In this document: piece after piece, positions 34,001 to 46,400 of the stretch
Numbering within the stretch: position 1 is the first letter of the stretch
How the letters are laid out: each line of letters starts with the position of its first letter
NCBI GenBank assembly: GCA_036250195.1
Contig: JAVHZZ010000008.1
Span: 13,153,434 to 13,217,433 of the forward strand
From: Mixophyes australis
Taxonomy: Eukaryota > Chordata > Amphibia > Anura > Limnodynastidae
Direction of reading: 5' to 3'
DNA length: 64,000 nt
The notes under the pieces: model-generated
Databases searched by the model: none
Told to the model about the DNA's origin: nothing
What the model saw: the letters and a program-made list of their open reading frames with translations, nothing else
Position numbers and translations under genes: made by a program

Positions 34001-36290
34001 AGATGAAAAAGCAGCCAGTATTTAACTTATGCTCAAAATAATAAACTAATTTGCACCCCTTGCATTGTAACATGGTTTGTCCAGGTTCAAATTTGCTCCT
34101 TTTTTTGCCTTGCTCACCTTAATGACTCAGGGCCATAGTGTTTTACACTTAAAGAGATAGCACTATATAGTTCACTAGTGTCTACATACAGTACTATATG
34201 CATTGTTTCACACACAACCAGAACATATTCAAATTAAGATGAGCACATGAACATATACAAAAATAACACATTTATCCTTACACCACACACACACTTTCAA
34301 ATACAATTATTTGGAGATTAGTACTTTATAACAGCCAACAACTTGGTTATTTTTTAGTTGCATATACAAGCCCTGTACTAACACATATTTTCCAACTCTC
34401 CTGGAATGTTCGGGAGACTCCCGAATTCGAGGTAGGTCTCCCGGACTCCTGGCAATGTTCCTGCATCCTGCCCACTTCCTAGTGAAGTGGGCAGAATGTG
34501 AGCCTCAATGACGAATTCCGCAGGGAATTGCGTCATATCCCCCCCCCCCCCCCCCCCCCCACACCCAAATAAAATGTCAATCTTTGTCCTGGGGGTGGGG
34601 CCAAAGTGACATGATTGCCCACAACACGCCCCCTTCCACCCTCCAGCCACGCCCCCTTTCCAGGGGTCTCCCAGAGTTAACAAAAGAAAAGTAGGCAAGT
34701 ATGCCCTATCATAGATAAAGGTATAAAATAAATAATATTGGGACAATAGCAGGGTTGGATGTTTTTCATCAGCTATCTACCGGGTGTACCGCTGTACTAC
34801 TTTTTACAAACTCCCAATAAGATTTTTTCTTTTACCTTAAAACATCTAAGTAAACAACAAAAGTGTAAGTAAAGGAGATTGTGAGTAGCACTAACCTTGA
34901 TCTTTTTGTCCAGGAACCTTCAATTTGCAGTCCTTTGCTCTTTTCTCTTCCTGTACAAAATCTGTTACGTGTGCAGGTGGCTGACTCTGGTTTCTCAGAT
35001 CATAAACAATTTCTGCTTCTGGCAAAACCTACTTCCAGAAATCACACTCAGTTTTCATCTTTAGACGCAATGTTAAATAATCTCACTCTGTACGTTTGGG
35101 AGTCCAACTTTATCAATGTCATTTTTTTTTTAAAATCTATTTGGACTTATACTTCTTTACAAAGATATGAGGTTGTAGCCGAGCAAGAACAATTCTGCAT
35201 AACTAGCTACTGGCATCAAAATGTAAACAGAGGAATAATATTAATGAGCAGCAAAATACTAAAGCAGCCACAGACAATGATCAGTTCTCCTACAGCATGG
35301 GAATGTTATGCAAACATTGAAAACAAATCTATTTTTCTTGATTTATAATACATACATAGGAGAGAAACCATTGAATTATACAAAAAAAGGGAAAGTTACA
35401 AACTTGCATGCATAAAAAAAAAGTTAAAGTAGTAATCCCATGAAAAAATATAGTGTGTTTATTAACATAAACCACTATGCCAGGCTATAAGAAGAATGTT
35501 GGTATTCACCATTTCCCTTGTTAGTTCTTTTCAGGCTGCTATTAATTATTTATGATTTTGGACTACCATGGCAACCACAGTCACATGGCACATGATATAG
35601 TGAGCAGAGAGACTTTGGAGCAATCCTCTGAGCTTTTTATGCACTGTGACATTTGCCACCCCCTGCCATCACATGACATGCTGAGAGTTGTGAGCCTGTG
35701 TCTGTGTATCAGACTGACTGTGTCTGTGTCTGGCAGCCATTTTTGTTTGCAGACTGGAGAGATTTTGAAAAGGAGGTAATAAGTAGTAGGATAGCCAAGA
35801 ATAAAACGACTATCAGATGAATGCTTAAAAGGTTCTCAACTTGGTATTTTTTTAAAAAAAATCTATATTCAATTGTTGCTTTAAAGTATACAAACCATCA
35901 CTAGGGACAAACTGATTACTGAGTCTGCCAGTAAACAAAGCTATATACCCTAAGCAGTAATAACATAGCTTCACCCCCAAGGATTAAGTGCTGGAATCTA
36001 CAGTTTTGGAACACTTTGGATTCCCTGGCATAGACCATGGAGGGAGGGTGGGGGATTTTATGTAATAAAAAAAAGAATGGTGGTCTAGTGATTAGCACTT
36101 CTGCCTTGCAGCACTGGGGTCATGAGTTCGATTCCAGACCATCGCCTTATCTGCGTGGAGTTTGTATGTTCTCCCTGCGTTTGCGTGGGTTTCCTCCGGG
36201 TGCTCCAGTTTCCTCCAACACTCCAAAATTATACTAGTAGGTTAATTGGCTGCTATTAAATTGTCCTTAGTCTGTCTCGGTCGGTCTATC

Positions 36291-36324
<34 letters not shown>

Positions 36325-39300
36325 TGTGTGTGTGTGTATGTATGTTAGGGAATTTAGACTGTAAGCCCCAATGTGGCAGGGACTGATGTGAGTGAGTTCT
36401 CTGTACAGCGCTGCGGAATTAGTGGCGCTATATAAATAGCTAATGATGATAACACTGATGACATCACTAACAGCAAGAGGAAATACAGTTATATAGAGCA
36501 ACACAGAAGAGGTGTTAATAGATTGAGCTGATTCTTACTGAGGAGCATGTTACTAAAGAGGGGTTTCCAAAAGTGACACCCCATTAAAATTAAACGCATC
36601 TGGGTGGTTTTCTTAATTTGCTGCTTGTATAACCCTCTCTCAAGTGTCTTATAAATTGTGACAGTAACTGGGCATCAGAGTTGCATTTATTTCAAGTGAT
36701 TAATGTTTTCTTTTTATGTTTAAAATACATTGGTTTACATATGCATTTAGTGGGGCATACAAAAGAGGGTCCCAGGATTGGATGTGAACATCATGTGATT
36801 GTGCATCATGTGATCCCCCCTGGAACACTCAGCACTAAGTATTGTGAAGCCGCCAGAGATTTCTAACCCCTTTAAAGGGAAATTAACTAAATGCACAGGA
36901 TGCATATATATGTATTTTTATGTCAATATCAAGAATCATGGCGCGCTACCAAGGAGGGGGGGAGCAGTTACGGGAGATCATTTATAGATATGCAGAACGC
37001 ATTAATTTCTTGTTTTTACTGTACAATGCAGAATTTATGACTCTTACTCTCATCATAATTTTATTGTTTATAGATTGAATCCAGGTTCCGCTTCACCAAG
37101 CAGAATGCGTATTTAAACTTAAGCTGCTAAATCCAAGAAGCTTAAATAGCTTTCATAGAATGAATTCTGTATGCTTTTAAGCCATTCATTGCCATCTAAA
37201 TTGTCTACTGCTGCAAGCATAAAAACTCTAGCAAATATATTAGTAGTGAATCAGTATCTAGCAATAAGATACAGACAGAATCTTGTGAATTAATCCGCGA
37301 CATGACAATGGCTGATGGACAGAATGGCATTATGCTTGAACGTTTATGTTTATTTAATGTATATAGAGTGACTGCTGTGTAGTGCGCTGTACATAATGTC
37401 AGGTTAGACAATGCAGAATGTTTTCTAATAGTCCCTCTCTGAGGTATTAGTATAGAGAAGTATAAACATACGTCTCAGCCAAAGATATTTGTGAGAGATG
37501 AGACAGGTAAGAAACCTTGCAGAGAACAGTCTGTGGCTGCTCGGTGTGACTCACGGGCTCTGTCTTGTATTTAAGTTTCCTTTGGTGAGATAGCAATGAA
37601 GAAGCTAAACTAGATTATACTTGACAACTTTTCCTCGTTGGCATCAGGGAGACCCCGGGGCAGGTGGGCGTACAGGGGCGGGGCTTGATGAATCGCATCA
37701 TTTTGGCGCGATTGTCAAAATTTTGACAATTAAACCAGGGCGGGGCTAAGATGACGCGATATTTGCAACATTAAGCCCCGCCCCCACAACTTATCTATTG
37801 CGGGGCGAGAACCGGGATGTTTCCCTGCTCTCCCCTTGAGCCCGGGAGGTCTCCCAGAAATACGGGAGTCTCCCAGACATTTCGGGAGAGTAGGCAACTA
37901 TGCGTTAAAGAAAAGCAGCTAATGAATCTCTAGAGACTGAAGTGTCTTTTACATTTCTGTCTCCATTACTGAAGTCATGTTGTCTTATCTGTCATTCTTT
38001 TATTAAATCTTGGTCTCCATGAAAATGGCCTCCTCCATAGGCATCAATACATGGACATAGGACACAATTTCTGAACTGTGTCATCATGCCAAAGATGGCG
38101 AAGCCAACCACGTTTTGTACTGGCTCAGCATCAGGGAGAATGCCAGACTCTACAGGGAGTGGGGGAGATCACCCCTATTTCAGGGAGTCTCCCTGACATT
38201 CAGGGAAAGTTGGCAAATATGATCTAGATGGGTCTATTTATTATAAGGAGAAAAACTCTATCTACCGCGAAAACGAGAATTATGTCTTCCCCTATCAATT
38301 ACAGGGTTTCTGAGGCCAGTAGTGATAAGAGGTTTTCTATCGCTGCGATAACTGGAAGAAAATGGAAGATCTGGAGGGAACTGGAGGAAGATCTGGTCAT
38401 CTCTTATCTGCGGTTTACTAGAGTGCAAACCATGGGATCTGACTTGTGGGTAGAGCACAGAACATCCACATCTGTCCTGTTTGTATGCTAACCCTTTTCT
38501 AGGCTATCCGCAGGGAGAGATCAATGTGGCAGTCTCAAACTTAAGGATAATAGTATGAAACATTCTAAAAAGGAAATGTTGAAGCGTTGCCCATAGCAAC
38601 CAATCAGATTCTAGTTATCATTTCTAGAGCACATGCTAGAAAATGATAGCTAGAATCTGATTGGTTGCTAACAAATGTATTAATTACCTAATACCATAGT
38701 CGCCTGACTTTGTGGACCTGTCCTCCGGGAGGACAGAGGTAGGAGGGGGTGTGGTGACGTCTTTGCGTCACCATAGCTATACCCCACTATAAAATGCCTA
38801 AATTCACGACATTGAATAACGGGGGGGCGGCGCTTAATTATATGATTAAGCCCCACCCACGATATTCAATGCCGTGAATTTCTGCATTTTTTAGGATACG
38901 GAAGGGCTGCCTACTCTTCCGGGAGTCCGAGAGCACTCCCTGAAATTCAGGAGCCTCACAGAAATTCTGGGAGAATAGGCAAGTATGCCTAGTACCTCAA
39001 AGGTAAAGTACAGTTATAGATACGAAAGTTTGTCAAGTAAATACCCAAAATATAGACAATATATGGAATGGAGCCACAGTGCAAACAGTCCTTAATCAAT
39101 AGTGTTGATGACTTTTAATTAGAGATACTCAGGCTCGGTTCCCCGATAACCGAACACACCCGAACTTAGCAGATCTGAGTACCGAGCCGGCTCAGTACTT
39201 TTGCGCGCCCTCGGAATTGAAAACGAGACAAAACGTTATCGCTACGTCATCGGATCTCATGAGTTTTGGATTCTATGAGTACCACCCTCCATGGCGATCC

Positions 39301-41298
39301 AGCGCCATTTCACAGAGGGACACAGAAGGGTTAGCACAGTTCTTGGCAGTCTCTAGTGCAGTTGGGTAGCATCGAAGGTAGAAAACAAAGAGGAGGGGTA
39401 GCAGTGTTCTTCAAAGTCGTCAGTGACATTCAGGAGAGCTCCATTGCTAATTGTCATTGCTGAAATAGAAATAATAGGTCTGGCAGGCCTGGTCTTCTAA
39501 ATCTGCAGTCACACATTGTACTGTGTTATATAGGTAACATACAAAGAGGAGAGCTTCATTGCTCCAATGCTAATTGTCATTGCTGAAATACAATTAATAG
39601 GTCTGGCAGACATGGTCTTATAAATCTGCAGTCACATTGTACTGTGTTATCAAAATGGATTCACAGCAGTACACAGAAGACCAGGAGCACCAAGCAGCTG
39701 CTGGCACCAGTCATGATGATAGTAATTCCTCTACGTTATCTGCTAAAGCCTATGTTAAAGTGCATAGTGTTTTTAAGTCAGGGAAACAAAAATGTAAAAA
39801 AACACCTTTTACCTGGGTCAAGAAAAAAAGACCTGTAATCCAGGGAAAGTTATCTGCAGAAAAAAATAAAATTGCCAACATCTACACATGCAGTGGCAAG
39901 GTAAGGATGATGCCTTTGCCTTTCTCTATGAGTGCTAGTTCTGCAACTTTCACTGAGGCATCTTCTTGTAAGGTCAGTCGTGACCAAGCAAGACCTTGTC
40001 ATTCGGACTCCAAAAGTGGTGCACAAATACTTTTACGTGTAAAAGCCAAGCTGGAAGAAAACAGTAAGGCATTAGAGGAAAATGTATGCTCAAATTCAGA
40101 AATGACACAAATTCCTGAGGAGAGTCTATCCACGAGTGCTTTGTGTAATCCTGACCTGTCTGATAGTGTATCCATAAAGAAGGCCCCTTTCAGCAGTTCT
40201 GCAGATGTGTGCATGAACAGCCCAAGTGTAGCCGGTGATACACCAATTGAGGATGCCACTTTGGAGTTGCAACTGGATGAGGGGGATATTTGTGTAGCTA
40301 ATGAGGGCGCTAATGAGGATGTTGATGAGGATAATGTTGTTTGTATAAGTCCTGCACTAGTGGAAGCAGTTCTTGCACGTGATAAGAAGAAGGCCATTGT
40401 CATGCCTGGGCATAAGACCAAAAAATCCACCTCTTATGTGTGGAATTATTTTTACCCAAATTCTGACAACAGTTGTCTAGCGATTTGTATCGTTTGTAAA
40501 GTCACAGTAATGTAAGCAAGGATGTCTATATAGATGTGTATATGTATTACCTTTCACTTTGCTGCTGTTTCATCAGTATTGCACAAAGTGTTTGTAATCT
40601 GCACTTTACGTCAAAGGTACCTAACTATATTATAATTTTTTGGGAATTGGGACTGATTCGAAGCTCAGTGATGAACTTGCTTTTTGCTGTGAATTACAAT
40701 GACTCTTCTTAGTGCATTATCTGGCACCCTGGATTGGTCTGGATCTGATAAAAGCACGCATCCCGGGAGGGAGGGTCAGCACTCGTCGCTATGTATTAGC
40801 TGTAGAATTACCACAGTTATCCAAGGAACAGGTGGAGCGATCAAGTGAACCATAACTGATTTCATGATCCAAGGACAATTCCATCTTGCACCACTTTTCT
40901 TTTCTGCCACTGCTGTGTGCCAATGTGTCCTAGATGTGCTAGGAACTGCCGTGTGTTTGTGTCATTGCTCTATCACTTAGCATCCAGCCAGGTCGCTGCA
41001 GTCTTTGTTGGAAAGTGTATGAAAATAATATTGTGACCTGTGAGATGGTCAAAATTTACTCCAAATGACTTGATATTAGCGTTATAGAGGTTAATAATAA
41101 TGAAGGGGGGGAAAAAAGCAAAATTACGTGATTTTATAAAAAAAACAAAAACGGGATTTTAGAAAAAGAATAGGGATCCAAAACCAAAACACACAAGGGC
41201 GATTTTGCGAAAACCAAAACACAAAGTTAATCCAGATCCAAAACCAAAACTAAAACCAGAACACTGGGGTTAGTGAACGTCTCTAATTTTAATATATT

Positions 41299-41352
<54 letters not shown>

Positions 41353-43373
41353 ATATATTTAATATATGAAGCAACCTTTTTTTTGCAGCTCCAACAAAAG
41401 TAAAACACATTTGCAGTTTAGTTTATCGCCTCACCTGCAGAACGTCCTGTTGTAGTTTCCACAGATCCACTGTAATATGCATCACTGGCTGAGTGTCCGA
41501 TAGGCTATTTACTCGTCTCACGGGCTGTTAAGTGTTTATGATAGAAAAGGGCCTCATGAAACAGCGTCCTTACACTCCGCAATGTCACACAGAGTTATGA
41601 GTTTGCCAAGGTCACACCGTTTACATATTATGTTAAAGTACAGCTGAAAAAACCCCATTCGCCTATGAAATTAACTAAAACAAAAAATCAATGCTGTGCT
41701 TGAGAAACAATAACTTATGTTTGTTTGTTTATATGGAACTCAATTTTGTGTTTTATTAGGAAGCTTATAACATACATATTTTAAAAAAATATTACATCAA
41801 CAAAGAGCAAATTAAACAATACACATAGAATTTTCAAGGCATTGGTCTGGGTCTGTTGTTTCTATATTTTTCTATATTGTTACATAATATTGCATGTGAA
41901 ATTTATATATATTTTTTATGGTGGTTTAAGAAATCTGAATATCAGAACACCCTCTTGTTTCATATTCTACGCCTCAATTTCTAGTGTCAGCCCCGAATAG
42001 AGCGTTTGTACTAAATATTAATTAGGACTACATACCTCCTCCTATTTAAATATTTAAAAGAGCAACATGTATAATACATCCAGCGGTAAATGTATCAAGC
42101 TGCGAGTTTCCGGCGGGTTTGAAAAGCGGAGATGTTGCCGATAGCGACCAATCAGATTCTAGTTATCATTTTTTAGCATGTACTAAATAAATGATAACTA
42201 GAATCTGATTGGTTGCTATAGGCAACATTTCCACTTTTCAAACCTGCCGGAAACTCGCAGGGTAGCTATTTATAACTGTTTTACTTCATTTGCTACCCAG
42301 AGCGAAGCATAGGGTGGATTTTATGTCCTGAACACGGGTGACACACATTTAAAAATGGTGGGAACGCTACATATACCCCATTAAGAACACTGACATCCCA
42401 CAAATACGAGTTGTTTCAGTTAAGGTGAATGTATTTATGTAATTTATTCATTAATGAAAATTCAGTCAATAACCACATAACGCACATAACCACAAAATGG
42501 CCGCCAAGTTTGTAAATGACAGGAACACTTTAAACAGACAATGAGTGTTAAATATAAAATTCCTCAGTTGCCACAATCAAATTTGTCTCCAATTCAGAAT
42601 CCATATTGGCTGATTTATTTACCTAGGTTCCAGTGCATTTTGGTCTCCAGAAAAATGGCTACTGCTTGCATAAGTTAGTCAATAATAGAGACACATTGTA
42701 AAATAACAGGTAATTCTCCTGACTGAAGGTAATTCACCGATGTTCTGATTTAAATATGCATTTTTAACACTATCTAGTAAACTACCAAGACATATTGGAC
42801 CTCATTTAGAGTCGGACGCAAAGTCTGTGTAAGAAGTGTAGGAGTGGGAGTGTGCCGCAGCTTGGTAGGGTATTACGAGTGGCAAGCAACCCCAGTTGCG
42901 TCCAACTCTTAATACCCTATCGAGCTGTGAGCAGTTCCTGCAGCTAGCTAACGCTTGCGCCACCTAATTCCTGCCGCACAGCTTTAGCCCTGTTTTGACG
43001 TGTGTTGTGTCTGCGCCTCACTGCGACTAGGATGTATTTACATGGTCACGTCTTCACAATTCCGCTATACTCCCATTCTCTCGTAGTGAGTCGCAAGTGT
43101 TAATTGCGTCCAAGATGCAGGCGGATTTGGTGCTTTCTGCACATGTGTGGTAGTGTTTTTTTGTTGGACTTTGTGTCCGACTCTAAATGAGATCCATTAA
43201 GTATTATCTAAAATTAGGGTCATTCGGCCGCATTTACCATGACGCCACTTCTAAACTCATACACACACATATTAATTATATACCACATATTAAGTACATA
43301 CCATAACTATACATATATAACTACATAACTCTCTCCCCTCTCTCTCTCACTCTATGTATATATATATATATAT

Positions 43374-43412
<39 letters not shown>

Positions 43413-46400
43413 TATATGTATAGTTATGTTATGTAATTAATATGTAGTATATAATTAATATGTGTGTGTATGAGTTTCAGCAGCTTAGCAGAATGGAAGA
43501 TATTTCAGGTAAAGGGTTGACATAATCATCAACATAACAAACAATGACATAATCAGCGGCTCTTTGCAGACAATGTTTGATAGTAAAGGACAGTTTATTT
43601 GTATTTATATATATATATATATGTCTATAATTTAGGCTTAGCAGTCCTTTTCAGTACTAAGTGATCTATGGGTGTTGGATTCGCAGTTACCTGTTTAATC
43701 GCAGGGAGTTTTCTATTGTTCAGTGGTATGGATGAAAACGTATTTATCAATATGTTCTCCCCCTCCTCCAGACTTCCTCTATGCTGGTAATATAATTTCT
43801 TCCTCTGCATCTCCAGATGAGAAATAAGACTGCAAATTTACACACAACATATTATTTTTAGTATAGTCTGCAAATATTCTAAGCCCGGGGTAATATATGA
43901 AGGATGAAAAGTCGCATTGTGACCCTGTGCATTAATGATGGAGATTCGTATTGCAGCCATACTGAAGATTGGATTTTCTGTATCTTATTTTATTTTGTAT
44001 ATGGGTACTTTATTTTTCTTTTTTATGTCCCCATCAGTTCTCCCTAACTCCCAATGCTCTATTTAGCTGTGAGCTATCTCTCAGCCACCTTCCCTGTCTG
44101 TACTTTCCCTTCAGCTGCTAAGTCTCTCGCAGGAAAACTCATGAGTATTATCCCAGATCATGGGCAGGGAGATGACACTACATCGTACGGCCTGGCTATC
44201 AGCTAAAACTACAAGACCACAACAAGTTCAGAAAAAAAAGTTTAGTCCGGCGCCTAATCTTGAAACTCTAGTGTGGTATCAAATACAAAATAATAGCAGG
44301 GGAAAACGCAGGATTTGTAGAGGGGGGTTTCCACACCATGTCGCCAGTGGGCGTGACCAGCATGCATGGGGGCGTGGATATAATTTTAGATGCTTGGCTG
44401 CTCTCCAACTCTTCCTATCCCCATAATATACGTGGGCAATGCTGCGTGCACTACTGTTAGGTGCACGCAGCTCTCCCTTTTCAAGTAGAGCCGTGTGAAG
44501 CAAGAGCAGGGTCCAGCCACCTCAATTATACAGTGCCCCAGGCTTGGAAGGGGGTTTCCAGGCACTAGGAAACCCCACATCGGTTTGCCTATGAATAGTA
44601 TACACCGTGTGGTAAGTAGATTACTTTTTAGTAATGAAAAGCACTCACTCAGTGTTGATCATATCAATGCTTTGGACAAACACTGATGTCCTCTGGTGGT
44701 TGTCAGCACAACAAAGCTGAATTTCATGCGAAGTTCATCAGGTACTTAGCAGAAGAAGGAGACAGAGGTCTGGGAAACTCGTTGCTTCTGTTGTAGTGGA
44801 AAAGAGGTATTTGCAATAGTCTTATTCTTTTATAGGGGGAATAGAATTGCCGGCGATGTGTCGAACGTTGCTGCCAAATACGGGAGAAATCTCCTCTCAA
44901 ATTTCCTCGCACCTCTATGGGGTGCAAGGAAAAGTGATCGGAGACTTTTGTGAAATCTCCGTCGCAAAGTGTCTCACGGACGTCCCGGAGACACTTTATG
45001 GCTAATTGAAACCCCCCCCCCATCCCTTCATATGTTCATTTCGTGTTTGAAATATTTTGATTAAGAGTGTGTTGTATTTCTTGCGGTTAACCATTTGGAC
45101 ATTTTAGACAATAAAATTAATTTGTGCATCAAATTAAATTTGATATGTATTTTCCTCTGAGAATATATTTCCTATTTCCTGTACACGAGTGGTATCGCAC
45201 ATAGCGACGGACATTGGTAAAATAAATGTCCAAAGTCTTTTTGTCTTTGGCACAGGTTACACAAAGACTTCAAATTGCCCTTAATTATCACACAGTGTAC
45301 ACTATGGGTATGTTTTCTTTTTCTTTTGGAACACAAATGATATAACAAAAAGAGACACTGTGATCCTGGTACCTCAGTGGCGCACGCAGGGGGGGTTTCT
45401 GAGTCTCTAGAAACCCCCCCCCCTGCGCTAACTAAGTGGCCACTGTCCTATACAGCAGCCGCGGCGCTGTCAAAGAAGCGTCTGCGGCGGTGCTGTATTG
45501 TATACAGCACCGTCGCAGACGCTTCTTAGACAGCGCCGCGGCTGCTGTATAGGACAGCGCTGGCGAAACAGAGCTGCTGCGCATGCACAGCAGCTCTCTC
45601 TCGGGGTTTGTTTGTTGTTTTTTTGGGGGGTCGGCGGGGGGAACCCCCCCCCCCCCCCGACAATCCTCCGTGCGCCGCTGTACCTGACGAACGTTGCATG
45701 GAATTCAGCTTCCTTGTGTCTAGCAAACACAGATGGACATTGGTGTAAGATTGTCTAAAGAATTGATATTGTCAACACTGGGTGAGTACATTTTATTACT
45801 AAAAAGTAATCTACTTATCACACGGTGTACTCTGTGGGGCAGATTCAATTAGCCCACCACAAAGTGTCCCGCGGGCATTGCGGAGACACTTCGTGGCTGA
45901 TATTTTACAGCGAGGAAAAATGAGCAGATGTTATACAGTAGTAACTGTAACAATGCGCAGCCGTGGTGTTAGCAGGAACATTGCGGCTAATTGAATCTGC
46001 CCCTTATACTCTTTTTGATTATACACTAGAGCTTCGAGGATTAAGCAGCAGAGTAAACTTTTTTCTGCACGAGACGAACCACGGAAGCAAGGTTGTAGGT
46101 GTCCCAGCTGGTATCCTTGACCCTATACATCTCGCCCGTTGTCGCTGGCTGCGTTTCTGTTCTAACACCACAACAAGGCAATGTAGAGACAAAATGCATT
46201 TAAATAAGGTTTTTTTGTCATCGTTCTGTTTTTTTCTCTTGCAAGTAAACCGCAGTCAGCGTGATTAAATGAAACAAAACAGTTGAAATAATCTAAAAAA
46301 AAAAAAAACATTTAATGGACAGAAGAGAATGCAGCAGGTACTTTTCCATAATAAAAACGTATTCCTGTTATTCCTGATTACAATATACATAAATAAACAA

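Larger units (their letters stand above)
39120..41285 (+). mobile_element. BED-finger hAT element, 2166 bp, non-autonomous
   Basis: Ends TAGAGATACTCA and TGAACGTCTCTA (inverted); flanks CTTTTAAT (39112-39119) and ATTTTAAT (41286-41293) match at 7 of 8. The 5' region has a tandem duplication of about 115 bp (39437-39535 and 39552-39650). Next comes a long open frame ending in a BED finger, then an antisense 18S-rRNA-like segment at about 40727-40871. The 3' part is shared with the derivative at 25785-26379, up to the CCAAAACCAAAAC end. No catalytic transposase domain. Located in LRRIQ3 intron 4, opposite strand. Confidence 0.88.
44598..45833. mobile_element. Long-terminal-inverted-repeat element (about 150-bp arms) with a nested element
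   Basis: The left arm AGTATACACCGTGTGGTAAG, TAGATTACTTTTTAGTAATG, CACTCACTCAGTGTTGATCA, AAAGCTGAATTTCATGCGAA, GTTCATCAGGTAC is matched in reverse at 45667-45833 (GTACCTGACGAACG, TGGAATTCAGCTTCC, CAACACTGGGTGAGTA, TACTAAAAAGTAATCTACTT, CACACGGTGTACT). The interior holds a GGGGGAATAGAATTGCC-type block at 44835-45018 and the palindromic element at 45375-45680. No coding sequence. Class undetermined. Confidence 0.78.

Noticed and set aside
34881..35348. Plus-strand 155-codon frame as a gene
   Set aside because: It is the shadow of LRRIQ3 exon 5 on the other strand plus intron sequence.
39999..40430. Minus-strand 143-codon frame
   Set aside because: Shadow of the BED-finger frame on the plus strand.
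40727..40871. Functional 18S rRNA gene
   Set aside because: Only about 145 bp of the 1.8-kb gene is present, diverged, and enclosed in a hAT element.
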